Counted from the stretch's first letter, positions 34,200-44,290 are shown. The stretch is 64,000 bases of DNA from Pedobacter duraquae (GCF_004362245.1 NZ_SNWM01000005.1:310001-374000), one strand, 5' to 3'. Made by a program: numbers and translations. The notes: a model not told the origin generated them from the letters alone.

Positions 34200-37088
34200 A
34201 TGGGAAATTTTAAAAAGCCAATTCTCAAAATCCTGAAATGGGTTGGAATTGTCGTGGTATCTATCTTGTTTTTAATGTTTATCATCCCCTTGCTGTTTCC
34301 GGGAACTATCTCAGAGCAGGTAAAGATATTTGCAAACAAGCGCCTGGCAGGTAAGCTCGACTTTAAAAAGACACACCTAACGTTCTTCCGCCATTTTCCT
34401 TCACTAACGGTATCAGTGGATGAATTAATCCTGCGTGGATCCAAGCCTTTTCAACAAGATACCTTATTGGCCGCAAAGGAAGTGGCTGCAGGGATCAATC
34501 TTAAGAGTCTGATTTTTGATAATGAGATTCGGATCAATGAAATTTATGTTACTGATGCCTTTGCAAATGTGCTCGTAAATAGTAAAGGACAGGCTAATTA
34601 CAATGTGTACGTTGCCAGTCCGGCTACAACTCCAAAAGATACATCGGGAAAGGGTACTTCTATTAAGTTGGATCTGATCAAATTCAGAAACTGGCACGTT
34701 AGATACAATGACCGCCCGGCAGCAGTATCTCTGGATGCTAAAGGTCTAGACTACACGGGTAAAGGTGGTTTAAGCGAGGATATCTTTGACCTGAAAACTG
34801 ACCTGGATATCGATCTACTTGATTTTAGTCTGAACAGGATTTATTACGCCCAGCAGAAATCTCTGCATGCAGATCTCATCACCAGAATAAATACCAATGC
34901 GCTTACCTTTGTGCTCAAAAAAAATGAACTTAGGATAAATGATCTCCCCCTGAAATTTACAGGCTTCGTAAGCATTCTTAAGGATGGTTACGACCTGGAT
35001 ATTAAAGCGGCTTCAGAAAACACAACCATCCGGGACATGATTTCCGTACTTCCGCCCCAATATCTTGACTGGGCCAAAGACACTAAACTGGAGGGTAAAA
35101 GTGATTTGTTCTTCGCCCTAAAAGGTCAGTTCAGTGAACCCAGAAAGATAAAGCCAGATTTTAAAGCCCGTTTATTTGTTCAGGATGGTACCGTATCCAG
35201 CGCAAAGGCACCGGTGCCCATGAACAACCTGAATGTTGATCTGAATATAGATTTACCTGCACTGGATCCTGAACAGTTGGGTCTGGATCTCAAAAAACTA
35301 AACTTCGACCTGGGTGGGAAAAATACGTTTCGTGCTGCGGTAAAAACTAAAGGACTCAGCGAGATGACTGTAAATGCCAATCTCAAAGGTGCTGTTAACT
35401 TACAGACGCTGGATCAGGCCCTTGGCCTAAAGGATCTTGAGGTTAGGGGACTGATGGATGCAGACATTAAGGCCAATGGTGTCTTTAACATGGATAAAAA
35501 GTTATTCCCCAAAGCTAATGGATATCTTAAACTCCGAAACGGCTGGTTAAAAACAAGTAGCTATCCTAACCCGATCACGAATATTAACCTGACAGCTAAT
35601 ATCAAAAACACCGACGGTACCTTCCGAAGTCTCGGGGTAGACATCAATCCCTTCAAGTTTGATTTTGAGGGAAATCCGGTATTCATCAATGTCAGCCTCC
35701 AGGACTTTGAAGACCTGCTTTATAAAGTACGTGCACAGGGGGTGCTTAACATCGGAAAAATCTATCAGGTATTCGCCAAAAAAGGATTGGACGTTAGCGG
35801 CCTGGTAAAGGCAGATCTTTCATTGAACGGCCGATTAAGCTATGCCACAACAGGCCAGTACAGCAAGCTTGATAATAAAGGCACGCTAAACCTGAAAAAT
35901 ATTAAAGCAACTACCTCATACCTTCCTAAGTCGTTTTACCTTAAAGAAGGGAACTTCGAGTTTGAGAACGAGAAAATGTGGTTCCGCAAATTTAACGCTA
36001 CCTACGGTAAGTCAGACTTTGCATTAAATGGATACCTGCTCAATACAATCAATTATTTTGTCGAACGCAAAGGTACCCTTCACGGAAATTTCGCTTCGAA
36101 TTCAAACTATATTCTGGTAGATGAGTTTATGGCGCTTAAAAGCGGAGATAATAAAGATCAATCCCTGGCTATTGAATATGCTAAAGCTGAAAATCCTAAA
36201 AGTAGTGGGGTGATTATTGTTCCTAAAAACCTGGATGTATCCCTGACAGTAAATGCCAAGAAAGTTGGATTCAAAGGACTTGAAATTAATCAGCTCAATG
36301 GGCAGGCAGCGGTCACAGGCGGACAGATATTTTTAAAGAATACGGCCTTTAACCTTATCGGGAGCAGGATGAATATCGATGCACGGTACAAAGATGAAAC
36401 GCCCTTAACATCAAACTTCGATATTGCATTTAAGGTGCAGGATTTTAACGTCCAACGTGCGTATAAGGAAATTGATATGGTGCGCGAGTTGGCAACATCT
36501 GCAAAGGATGTGACGGGGATTGTTTCTTTAGATTATAAACTTAAGGGCGATTTCAACGAAAATATGATGCCCATCTATCCTTCATTGGAAGGAGGCGGTG
36601 TGGTTAACTTACGGGATGTAGCAGTTAAAAACCTGAAAATGCTGTCGGTAATCGGTGATAATGTTGGCGCCGATGCGTTTAATAATCCTGATATGAAAGG
36701 TGTCAATATTTCCACGCAGATCAAAAATAACCTGATCCATATCGATGAGTTTAAATTTAAAGTGTCAGTACTCAGGCCTTCTATCAGCGGTACAACGAGT
36801 CTTAATGGACTCTTGGATATCCTGGTTAAAGTAGGGCTTCCGCCAGCGGGATGGATCAGTATCCCTGTTGCAGTAATCGGAACGGCAGAAAATCCAAAGA
36901 TTAAGTTTTTTAGCCGCACTGGACAGGGGATCTTAACCGCAATTTATAACAGGAAAATCAACAAGGTGATCCGCGGAGAAAAACGTGATGTTAAAAAGTC
37001 TGGTAGCGAGCAAAGGCAACTTAAACGGGCGCAGGAGAAGAAAGCTGAAGCTGCGGAAAAACAAGTTAAAAGGAATGTTCAGGGTTAA
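34200..37088 (+). CDS. AsmA-like (DUF748/AsmA_2) envelope protein
   Basis: A 962-residue protein from ATG 34200 (MGNFKKPILKILKWVG). One N-terminal membrane helix (VGIVVVSILFLMFIIPLLF) is followed by a long repetitive beta structure. AsmA features include LAGKLDFKKTHLTFFRHFPSLTVSVDEL in parts, repeated GxxxxNLK and NGxL strands, and the C-terminal LNGLLDILVKVGLPP. AsmA-like proteins form periplasmic bridges thought to carry phospholipids to the outer membrane; this size suits that class. The C-terminus is a basic, coiled tail (KRAQEKKAEAAEKQVKRN). A dispersed repeat begins 29 bases after its stop. Confidence 0.88.
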   Translation: MGNFKKPILKILKWVGIVVVSILFLMFIIPLLFPGTISEQVKIFANKRLAGKLDFKKTHLTFFRHFPSLTVSVDELILRGSKPFQQDTLLAAKEVAAGINLKSLIFDNEIRINEIYVTDAFANVLVNSKGQANYNVYVASPATTPKDTSGKGTSIKLDLIKFRNWHVRYNDRPAAVSLDAKGLDYTGKGGLSEDIFDLKTDLDIDLLDFSLNRIYYAQQKSLHADLITRINTNALTFVLKKNELRINDLPLKFTGFVSILKDGYDLDIKAASENTTIRDMISVLPPQYLDWAKDTKLEGKSDLFFALKGQFSEPRKIKPDFKARLFVQDGTVSSAKAPVPMNNLNVDLNIDLPALDPEQLGLDLKKLNFDLGGKNTFRAAVKTKGLSEMTVNANLKGAVNLQTLDQALGLKDLEVRGLMDADIKANGVFNMDKKLFPKANGYLKLRNGWLKTSSYPNPITNINLTANIKNTDGTFRSLGVDINPFKFDFEGNPVFINVSLQDFEDLLYKVRAQGVLNIGKIYQVFAKKGLDVSGLVKADLSLNGRLSYATTGQYSKLDNKGTLNLKNIKATTSYLPKSFYLKEGNFEFENEKMWFRKFNATYGKSDFALNGYLLNTINYFVERKGTLHGNFASNSNYILVDEFMALKSGDNKDQSLAIEYAKAENPKSSGVIIVPKNLDVSLTVNAKKVGFKGLEINQLNGQAAVTGGQIFLKNTAFNLIGSRMNIDARYKDETPLTSNFDIAFKVQDFNVQRAYKEIDMVRELATSAKDVTGIVSLDYKLKGDFNENMMPIYPSLEGGGVVNLRDVAVKNLKMLSVIGDNVGADAFNNPDMKGVNISTQIKNNLIHIDEFKFKVSVLRPSISGTTSLNGLLDILVKVGLPPAGWISIPVAVIGTAENPKIKFFSRTGQGILTAIYNRKINKVIRGEKRDVKKSGSEQRQLKRAQEKKAEAAEKQVKRNVQG

Positions 37089-37116
37089 AAAGGTGTGGAA
37101 TTGGGATCGTGCGGAG

Positions 37117-37191
37117 GAAATAATGATGCTGTTTTCTTCCTCAAATCTTTGAAGAAAAGATTTGCATGTCATCAAACAACATCATTATTTC
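37117..37191. repeat. dispersed palindromic element, copy A
   Basis: 75 bases with outer arms GAAATAATGATGCTG (37117-37131) and CAACATCATTATTTC (37177-37191), complementary except one G-T position, and an inner stem AAATCTTT/AAAGATTT (37143-37163). It begins 29 bases after the AsmA-like gene. The shared core TTTTCTTCCTCAAATC and GCATGTCATCAAAC occurs in all copies with small changes. Confidence 0.85.
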
Positions 37192-37302
37192 TAGAACACG
37201 TCTCCGAAGGTGTGGAGCTGAAGATGCAGGGTCCATATTTATAGGTCATCAACAACCTAATTGTTTCTAGGCTGTCTCATCAAAATCCCCCAGTTTGCGG
37301 GA

Positions 37303-37333
37303 TTGTGGGATGCTTTAAGGAGCTCTACTTTTG
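37303..37333 (+). promoter_or_regulatory. Bacteroidota-type promoter for the 37351 lipoprotein
   Basis: TTG at 37303-37305 and TACTTTTG at 37326-37333 are 20 bases apart, a good -33/-7 match. The start codon at 37351 follows with a short leader. Confidence 0.65.
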
Positions 37334-37350
37334 GGTATTATTAATCCCTG

Positions 37351-38649
37351 ATGAAAAGAATTCTCCTCCTTATTTGTTTCAGCATCCTGGTATGCGCCTG
37401 TAAAAAAAATCCAAATCATGACAGCCTTATTGAACCTGCAAATACTAAAGGATCACTCTCAGGGATATTACTCCCGCTTGGGGCATCCGCTAACATTTAC
37501 GCCACGGATGTACAAGGAAAAATTTACACAGCATCGGTCAATACAGTCGTCGGATCTTTTCAATTTGATCAGCTACCTGCCGGCGATTATCAATTATCCG
37601 TCCCTCCAAGCACGATTTATTACCCGCTAACAAACAGATCAGTCAGGGTATTAGCCGGCCAAACAATTGGTACAGGCCCAATCATGCTTGATCAGGTTCC
37701 TGGTGCGATGGGAAGTGTTAGCGGAACACTGCTGCCCGTCGGTTCTGGTACAAGTGTAACTGCCACTAACAAAAAAACAGGCCAAGCATTTGTTGTGATA
37801 CCTGAGAAAGCCTATGGCGGTTTTAATCTTGGGTTACCAAGCGGCGATTATACCCTCAGTTTTACTGTGGCTGCACCGCTTGAATCTCCTGATGAAGTTT
37901 CCATAACGATTTCAGGCAAACCAGTAAGTTTGGGAACCATGAACTGCAAGCCAGGTAACTCAGGAAGTATCACAGGATCGTTTAATCCTGTTGCCAGCGC
38001 AGCAACTATTCAGGCCATTCATAATCTATCAGGTACGGTAACTTCCGGCTTTATAGATCGGTATAAAAATACATTATTCTTTCCAGTACTTTTACCCGGT
38101 ACTTATACCATAAAAACCACTGCTTACACACCATACCTTTCGCCTGCTGATATTACAGCGGTGGTTACTAAAGGCAATACCACGGATGTTGGTATGATCA
38201 CCTTGCCTTACAATACAGATGTTCGGATATTAAGTTATAAAATGAACGGTCTTGCCACGGTGCGTTATAATCCACCTGCAACTTTTATAGATGGAGTACT
38301 TAAATTTTCAGTAAGTACATCAAATCCACCCGCTACTCCCGAAAGCCGCAATTCTTCTTCAACAGCTATGGTGTTTTCCCTCGACGGAATTACTGGTCCT
38401 GGCAAATATAACTTTACCGGTACAAATGTATCCAACATGAGTTATACGGCAACTACCTCTAATGGGTACTCAAAAACGGTCACAAACTGGGGTGTTTATG
38501 GGCCCGGTGCTTCCGCCCAGGTGGAGATCACCGCAATAGATGCTGCAAAACGTACAATTAAAGGAAAATATGCTGCTGTTCTTGTGGCCGATAAAATAGG
38601 AACCGCTAACAAATCAATCACCGAAGGTGAATTCTACTTGAACTATTGA
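37351..38649 (+). CDS. lipoprotein with three carboxypeptidase-regulatory-like repeats
   Basis: A 432-residue lipoprotein; the signal peptide ends LVCAC. Three related units follow: GSLSGILLPLGASANIYATD, GSVSGTLLPVGSGTSVTATN and GSITGSFNPVASAATIQAIH, each with a later G-D/G-T-Y strand (PAGDYQLSVP, PSGDYTLSF, LPGTYTIKTT). These resemble Ig-like carboxypeptidase-regulatory domains of surface proteins. The last 150 residues (SLDGITGPGKYNFTGTN, ITEGEFYLNY) form a separate beta domain common at the C-terminus of Bacteroidota lipoproteins (DUF6252-like, from memory). Role unknown. Confidence 0.78.
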   Translation: MKRILLLICFSILVCACKKNPNHDSLIEPANTKGSLSGILLPLGASANIYATDVQGKIYTASVNTVVGSFQFDQLPAGDYQLSVPPSTIYYPLTNRSVRVLAGQTIGTGPIMLDQVPGAMGSVSGTLLPVGSGTSVTATNKKTGQAFVVIPEKAYGGFNLGLPSGDYTLSFTVAAPLESPDEVSITISGKPVSLGTMNCKPGNSGSITGSFNPVASAATIQAIHNLSGTVTSGFIDRYKNTLFFPVLLPGTYTIKTTAYTPYLSPADITAVVTKGNTTDVGMITLPYNTDVRILSYKMNGLATVRYNPPATFIDGVLKFSVSTSNPPATPESRNSSSTAMVFSLDGITGPGKYNFTGTNVSNMSYTATTSNGYSKTVTNWGVYGPGASAQVEITAIDAAKRTIKGKYAAVLVADKIGTANKSITEGEFYLNY

Positions 38650-38679
38650 TAACATCGTTTGAAGATCCTAAATTCGATA

Positions 38680-39981
38680 ATGATGTCATTTGATCAATTA
38701 GTAAGTTATTTCCTGCCCGCAGTAATGCGACAGAATAAAACCCACCCCCAGCATGATGAGTTCAGAGTGATCGTCAGTTCGGCGCTATTTGCCATCCCGC
38801 TGATGTTTCTTTTTCCTGTATTCCTATTGCTGCTGCACAAGCCGGTAGTTGGTTACTTCATCAACGATATCCTGCTGATCATCATGCTAATCTCCATTAA
38901 AGTATATGGGCATTACCGGATTCCAATGACCATCACGGCACTGGCCACCTATTTCATCATTTATGGATGGATCAGCGATTCGGGTTTAATCTATTCGTCT
39001 AACGTCGCGATCCTACATATCTACCTCCTTGCAGCCGTATGGGCCGACAGGAAATATGGCTGACTGGCAATATTCGGTAACCTCGCTGTGTTTGGATACA
39101 TCTACTACCAGACGCTTCATGCCGGGTTGCCAGATATTGTCGACATGACACTCGGCGGACCATTATATGCCTTGGGAATGAACTGCCTCATTACTGTGTT
39201 CCTTGGTGGTTTTATGGCCTATCAACAACATGACCAGGAGTGCGACCGTGCCAATATTAGGGCCTTGCAAGACCAGAAAATCAATATCCTGGATGAGGCT
39301 GTAAAACAACGTACCGAACAGCTGAATAGCATGCGCGAGTCCATCGCTACAGACTTCCATGATGAAACAGGCAATATGCTGTCGACCATTACCCGGCAGG
39401 CGGCACTTCTCAAAATGAAACTTAGTCAGGATCACCAGGTGCAACCTATCGTTGATCAGATCATCATCAACAGCAATGCACTATATGCCAGTAGTAAAGA
39501 TTTTTTATGGCACCTCAACCATGATAGTGATAATCCGGAGGAAGTCTTTGATTACCTCACTGCTTATGGGCAGTTGTATTACAATCAATTCGATATTGCC
39601 TTTTCGTCAAATACCCTCTCAAACATTCTCACAAACGCGGATTTAGATGCGCAACAGTGCAGGCTCCTGCAGCTGGATCCTCGGGCAGCGTTACACATCA
39701 TTTATATTTTTAAAGAGGCAATGACCAATGTTGTTAATCATGCCGGTGCTACAGAAGTTCAGCTCAGCATGAGTTGTACTGCTGAAGCAATTACTTATAT
39801 CCTGACTGATAATGGTAGTTGGAAAAATGCCGATGCAGGGACGGAACATTATGGACTCGGTAATATGCAGCGTCGTTGCTTAAACAATCAGTTTGAATTC
39901 GACCTGGTCAATGCCTCCCATGGCACGCAGATTATGATCACTGTTCCTGTTAGCACCCCTGAAAATCTCGTACATGGATAA
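38680..39981 (+). pseudogene. NarX/LiaS-type sensor histidine kinase interrupted by an in-frame TGA
   Basis: One continuous frame of 434 codons is broken by TGA at 39061-39063 (codon 128). The first part has about four membrane segments and ends WADRKYG. The second, read in the same frame, starts LAIFGNLAVFGYIYY, adds more membrane sequence, then the HisKA_3 box SIATDFHDETGNMLSTI and an ATPase domain (FKEAMTNVVNHAGATEV, DNGSW, GLGNMQRRC). A tryptophan (TGG) there would restore the gene. The break is in the membrane domain. The downstream part could start at GTG 39088. The regulator gene overlaps its end by 8 bases, as expected for an intact pair. Confidence 0.8.
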
Positions 39982-40600
39982 GCGAATTACCATTGTCGAA
40001 GATAACAGCAAGATCCGAGAAGGATTTGCTGCAGTTATTGAAAATACTGATGGCTATAGGGTATGCGGTCAATATGGTAATTGTGAAGCAGCTTTGAAGA
40101 ATCTACACGTAGACCTGCCAGATCTGGTGCTGATGGATATCGACCTTCCGGGGATTGACGGTATTGAAGGGACCCTTCGCATCAAAAAGCTGTATAAAGA
40201 CTGTATTGTTTTGATCATTACGGTGCTGGAAGACAGTGATAAAGTATTTCGTTCACTTTGTGCAGGTGCAGGGGGTTATATTGTTAAAAATTCTGACACC
40301 CACGATATAATTAAAAGCATTGCTGAAGCCCTTACCGGAGGTGCCCCCATGAGTCTGCATATCGCTAAAATGGTTGTACAGTCGTTTGCCCGCGCGCAGG
40401 ATTCCCCACTTTCAGGACGTGAGCAGGAGGTGCTGCGGGGTATTGCTGAGGGGAAAAGTTATTCCAAGATTGCACTGGATCTGTTTATCAGCAAAGAGAC
40501 TGTGCGTAGCCATATCAAAAATATCTATCAGAAACTGGCAGTTAATAGTAAGGCCGAAGCGCTGAAGGTTGCCGGGCATAACAAGTGGTTTAGGGGTTGA
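39974..40600 (+). CDS. LuxR-type response regulator, partner of the interrupted kinase
   Basis: A 208-residue regulator. The receiver has Asp55 (LVLMDIDLPGIDG), IITVLEDSD and the Lys of GYIVKNSD. The DNA-binding domain reads LSGREQEVLRGIAEGKSYSK and ISKETVRSHIKNIYQKLAVN. It overlaps the kinase frame by 8 bases, which ties its translation to the kinase. If the kinase is truly broken, this regulator would lack its normal input. Two copies of the dispersed repeat follow its stop. Confidence 0.93.
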   Translation: MDKRITIVEDNSKIREGFAAVIENTDGYRVCGQYGNCEAALKNLHVDLPDLVLMDIDLPGIDGIEGTLRIKKLYKDCIVLIITVLEDSDKVFRSLCAGAGGYIVKNSDTHDIIKSIAEALTGGAPMSLHIAKMVVQSFARAQDSPLSGREQEVLRGIAEGKSYSKIALDLFISKETVRSHIKNIYQKLAVNSKAEALKVAGHNKWFRG

Positions 40601-40614
40601 CCGAGCGTGAGGGT

Positions 40615-40688
40615 GAAATGATGATATTGTTTTCTTCCTCAAATCTTTGAAGAAAGATTTACATGTCATCAAACAACATCATCATTTC
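40615..40688. repeat. dispersed palindromic element, copy B
   Basis: 74 bases; arms GAAATGATGATATTG (40615-40629) and CAACATCATCATTTC (40674-40688), with inner stem AAATCTTT-GAAG-AAAGATTT. It begins 15 bases after the regulator stop and forms a tandem pair with copy C (offset 106 bases). The 3' flank CTCCGAAGAGCGTAGTGCC is shared with copy C. Confidence 0.88.
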
Positions 40689-40720
40689 CAGAACAGCTCC
40701 GAAGAGCGTAGTGCCAGGGT

Positions 40721-40793
40721 GAAATGATGTATTGTTTTCTTCCTCAAATCTTTGAAGAAAGATTTACATGTCATCAAACAACATCATCATTTC
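40721..40793. repeat. dispersed palindromic element, copy C
   Basis: 73 bases; arms GAAATGATGTATTG (40721-40734) and CAACATCATCATTTC (40779-40793), the left arm one base shorter than in copy B. The core between the arms is identical to copy B. It lies between the convergent ends of the response regulator and the oxidoreductase. Confidence 0.88.
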
Positions 40794-40842
40794 CAGAACA
40801 CCTCCGAAGAGCGTAGTGCCAGAAGGCATGAAGCCTAAATTC

Positions 40843-42831
40843 TTATGGCGCTGCTACAAGAAGCACTGCATCGGCAACAACTTTCGTCCCATTTGCGAGG
40901 ATTTCTATATAGGGATTTCCCGCTCCTGTAAAGGTATATTGGCCCAAGGAAACCCATTCTCCGGAGGTTTGTCCAACCACTTTAACATCTGAATCTTTTA
41001 ATGTTATGGTTTGTTTTACTTTGCCGTCGAATACGTTAATGGTTGTTTGAGCGCTGTGATCCTCGAGTTTTGGGTAATAGATATATACGGTGTATTTTCC
41101 ACTTACTGTCTTTCCGGGGCTGTAACGTACAGACTTCACCTGATCTCCACTTGGCAAGGCCTCCAGGTAGTCAGGGCCATAACCTCCTTTTTTCTGAACT
41201 GACCATTCGCCGGTAACTGCAACCTGAGCAGTGTTGTTGTCAATCAGAATATCGGGCTTGGTGCCGTCAGCTAAAGGGTTATTCTTGAGTTGCTGTTGTA
41301 AACCTTTCACATCGATGTTCTGAACGGCTACTTTCCTGTCTATTGCTTGTGCAGCAGCGATGGCCGCAGACTGGCCCAGCACCATAAACACAGGTTCCAT
41401 ACGAATGGAGCCATAGGCAATATGGGTTGCCGAAAGACAAACCGGAACAATCAAATTTGAAGCTTCACTTTGCTTGGGCACAATAGCTCTGTAAGAGATA
41501 GGATAGGGGCCAAAACCACCTTCTTCAACATTGCCTTCGTTTTTTACTACGCCGTTAACTATAAGTCGGTCGCAGTTGTGCGAATCCATTGTATATGCTG
41601 CCATGCCCACACCGTCAGTTACTACTTCTTGTCCCTGACAGTGGTGCTGGGTCATCACCAGTTCGCCTTTCATTCTGCGTGCTTCGCGGATATACAGCTG
41701 GTGAGACCAGTTTCCGTTATCGGTATATTCATCTTTAGGATATCCCCACGCACTGATTTCTTTTCTGATGTGCTGCGGAACACGCTCATCATGCCCAACA
41801 AAATAGAGCAGCCCTTTCGTGTAATCGGTATGGCTCTTCCATATCGCGGCACGTTTCGCATAGTCTGCATCGGGATAGTCCCAATTCATACCGATCATAT
41901 CTGTTGAGAACCCGTTCCTGTTATTGATATCTGTCTTTTGGTTCGGCATCCCACTCCAGATAAATACATCCTGCAAGGATTTCCAGGTTCTTTTTTCCAT
42001 TTGCCTGATCAGTAGCTCGTACCGTTCCGGCTGGTAGTTCTCAGGCTTCGTAATGGGAATCATGTTCGCGGGATTATTGGTCAGGCAGATCCTGAAATTA
42101 TAAGCCTGCACTTTAGCATCACCACTTCCCTTTGCCGCCAAACTCCCCGGGGTTATTCCCCAGAGTAGCCCACTGGCCGCTTCTCCCTTAATTGTGTACG
42201 GATCTATGCCCTCTGGTAACTGGTGACCGTTCATGAGCTGTACGCCGTTAAAGGTTTCGTTGTAATCACTGTTGGCCTCTCTGCCAACGGCATACGAAAC
42301 ACCTGCCCTAGCCATCAAATCCCCCTCGTAAGAACAATCTATAAATACTTTGGCGCTTACTTTTCCTCCGGCTTTACTAACAGGGTTTTCCAGTATGATG
42401 CCAGTTATCACTGTTCCCTGTTTTTGTACCGAAACAAGCCTGTTCTGGTACATTACGGGAACCTTTCCTTTTTTGATATATTCCTTAAAAAGATTCTCGG
42501 CCACATGAGGTTCAAAGATCCACTGTTCAAATCTGCCGTAATGCTGTCCAATTCGTCTGTAGAAATCAAGCGCAAGTCCGCTGATGGCATATTTGTTGCC
42601 AATATCAGTCAAACCCAGTCCGCCAGAACTCATCCCGCCCAGGTTTTTACCAGGCTCAACCAGAAGTACCGATTTGCCCAACTTAGCGGCGGTATACGCC
42701 GCAATAACGCCCGACGATGTTCCGCCGTAAATGCAGATGTCGTAATTCTTATATAGCGAACTTTGGGCCCTTAAGCCTGCAGTAGGCAACATGATAACGC
42801 ATAGCATGTACAGCAGTAATTTCTTCATCAT
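40843..42831 (-). CDS. secreted FAD-dependent oxidoreductase with C-terminal carbohydrate-binding-like domain
   Basis: A 662-residue protein with a signal peptide (MMKKLLLYMLCVIMLPTAGLRAQ). The FAD-binding start is YDICIYGGTSSGVIAAYTAA, then LLVEPGKNLGGMSSGG; later VFIDCSYEGDLMARAG and AIAAAQAIDRKVAVQ are family marks of the FAD_oxidored group found in polysaccharide loci. The last 130 residues (VTGEWSVQKKGGYGPDYLEA, KYTVYIYYP) look like a golvesin/xanthan-lyase-type binding domain. Pipelines often call it xanthan lyase; the catalytic fold is an oxidoreductase. Its ATG shares a base with the SusD stop (TAATG), an intact junction of the old operon. Confidence 0.88.
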   Translation of the reverse strand: MMKKLLLYMLCVIMLPTAGLRAQSSLYKNYDICIYGGTSSGVIAAYTAAKLGKSVLLVEPGKNLGGMSSGGLGLTDIGNKYAISGLALDFYRRIGQHYGRFEQWIFEPHVAENLFKEYIKKGKVPVMYQNRLVSVQKQGTVITGIILENPVSKAGGKVSAKVFIDCSYEGDLMARAGVSYAVGREANSDYNETFNGVQLMNGHQLPEGIDPYTIKGEAASGLLWGITPGSLAAKGSGDAKVQAYNFRICLTNNPANMIPITKPENYQPERYELLIRQMEKRTWKSLQDVFIWSGMPNQKTDINNRNGFSTDMIGMNWDYPDADYAKRAAIWKSHTDYTKGLLYFVGHDERVPQHIRKEISAWGYPKDEYTDNGNWSHQLYIREARRMKGELVMTQHHCQGQEVVTDGVGMAAYTMDSHNCDRLIVNGVVKNEGNVEEGGFGPYPISYRAIVPKQSEASNLIVPVCLSATHIAYGSIRMEPVFMVLGQSAAIAAAQAIDRKVAVQNIDVKGLQQQLKNNPLADGTKPDILIDNNTAQVAVTGEWSVQKKGGYGPDYLEALPSGDQVKSVRYSPGKTVSGKYTVYIYYPKLEDHSAQTTINVFDGKVKQTITLKDSDVKVVGQTSGEWVSLGQYTFTGAGNPYIEILANGTKVVADAVLLVAAP

Positions 42832-43739
42832 TAGTATTTAGGGTTTTGAATCAGTTTGGGGTTAGTTACGATTTCTATATTTGGAATCGGCCAAAGGTAA
42901 TCTCTGGCGGGATCAAAAGTACGTACTTCGATCACCCTCAGGTCGGCCCGATTGGCTACATTATCATAATTGGCAAGTCCATTTTCATCAATCTGGGGCG
43001 CTCCGGCAAGCAATCCTTTCTGTACTCTTCCGTAAAAATTGCCAACCATAGCTTTATCAGCAATCTTCCACCTGCGCAAGTCAGTTAAGCGTAAACCCTC
43101 CATAGCAAGCTCATATAAACGTTCTTTTCTAACCAGACTTCTAAATTCTGCGGTGGTCTTTCCTAGTGTTATTATTGGCATATTAACACTGGGACGCGAC
43201 CGGATCAGGTTGATGGCGTCATATGCCGACTGGTCCAGTTGTCCAAGCTCATTTTTAGCCTCCGCATAAATTAACAGGATTTCTGCATACCTGATCTGGA
43301 TCACGTTCATGTCAGAGTTTGTACGATCTGCTTTATCCTCCAGATCAACATATTTCTTCCAGCAGTAACCGGTAAAGGTCGCAAAAGCATTGAGGGCATC
43401 CTGGTTGTCAACACGTGTAGCCGGCGTAGTATTGTAATTCCAGCATTTCACGCTGTCGCGATGTGTTTCAAACTGGTAATTGTAAAAGATAGATCCGGGC
43501 ACAGCAATGGTGAAGGTAAGTCGGGGATCTCTGTTTTTGTAGGGCGACTTGGGGTCAAATAACGGTGATTTATCGATATTAAGTCCGTCTGTACAGGTAT
43601 AGGCATCTACGAGCGACTGTGATGGTACTTTATTGGTAAAACCAAGGCCATTTCTGGATAGCAGATTGTTGGGTGTCGAATGCATCTTTGTTTTCATACA
43701 GGGTAGCCTGCAAATTATTTGCGCTTGAAGCAGGTGCAT
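42831..43739 (-). pseudogene. SusD/RagB-family protein, C-terminal part only
   Basis: The open frame reads as SusD only from about 43650 downward: NKVPSQSLVDAYTCTDGL, PYKNRDPRLTFTI, then RYAEILLIYAEAKNELGQ and LVRKERLYELAMEGLRLTDLRRW, ending NPKLIQNPKY. A complete SusD has about 500-550 residues and a lipoprotein signal; here about 270 are left and no signal peptide exists. The first 30 codons of the frame are unrelated. There is no SusC gene upstream. The protein is almost surely not secreted and the gene is a deletion remnant. Confidence 0.88.
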
Positions 43740-44125
43740 AACTTAATGCGTTCACTTTAGTCTAGACTATCACGCTGTTGATCTTAATAGTTTGGTTATT
43801 TGCCAGTGCAAGAGTTTTCCGTCACTTGTTTTAAGTATACCTGCTCTCCGGAACTTGGTTTAACAGCGACATTTTTTTGCTGGGGCGAGTGCAATGAGTT
43901 TGTTAACAGAGGCAAAAATGTCAAGAAAAGCCGAATTAATGGAATTCCAAAAAGGAGCATAACTCAACTGTCCAATAAGGATTGTAGCGCATCAAAAATG
44001 ATGTAGTACATGCGTGTTCAATGTTCTCCAATAGTGGCTCTACTTCCATCCATAATCATTTTCATCTAACGTAGATAACAATGATACCCGCTTCCAGTTT
44101 GTTATTTTTAACCCAAGTGCATATA
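43740..44125. other. deletion-scar region between SusD fragment and anti-sigma stub
   Basis: About 390 bases where the rest of fecR, all of susC and the first half of susD would be expected. On the minus strand 43796-43960 holds a possible 54-residue frame starting MLLFGIPLIRLFLTFLPLL, signal-like but unrecognised. On the same strand, a stretch reading NALSYAPASSANNLQATLYE (before 43680) lies out of frame with SusD. These may be joined fragments of unrelated genes. No transposase, tRNA or clear direct repeat was found. Confidence 0.5.
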
Positions 44126-44248
44126 CTATTCGTTCAACTCTGGGAAGTCGGCGATTCCCTTTTCGGCGATATGGTTATCATCCTCGCTGAGTATGCCCGC
44201 AACTTTTTCGAATAATAGTGCCTCAAAGTAGTCCTGATTATATTCCAT
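44126..44248 (-). pseudogene. stub of a FecR-like anti-sigma factor
   Basis: A 40-codon frame starts at ATG 44248, 42 bases after the sigma-factor stop and on the same strand. It reads MEYNQDYFEALLFEKVAGIL, then acidic and helical sequence, and stops at TAG 44126. The N-terminal helices of FecR-type anti-sigma factors in Bacteroidota have this look (LLxEKxxG followed by acidic residues). Position right after an ECF sigma gene supports it. A full FecR protein has about 300-400 residues, so nearly all is lost. The match is by pattern. Confidence 0.5.
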
Positions 44249-44290
44249 ATGTAATAAGTAAATGCATTTAAGGTGTAATTAGGTGAATGG

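Noticed and set aside
37117..37191. Dispersed repeat read as a small protein (frames starting MMTCKSF in several places)
   Set aside because: The same short peptide appears at every copy because the DNA repeat is shared; the downstream frames differ, and the stem pairing explains the conservation better.
39061..39063. TGA as a selenocysteine codon
   Set aside because: The site is in a membrane segment of a kinase with no known Sec use, no suitable hairpin was evident just downstream, and TGA is used as a normal stop by other genes here.
40615..40793. Tandem repeats as an integron attC site or a CRISPR array
   Set aside because: There are only two units with no spacer-length regularity, no cas or integrase gene, and no attC core sites.
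43800..44006. Plus-strand frame of 68 codons in the sus scar
   Set aside because: Cysteine-rich, no recognisable feature, and placed in decayed sequence; a chance frame is more likely.
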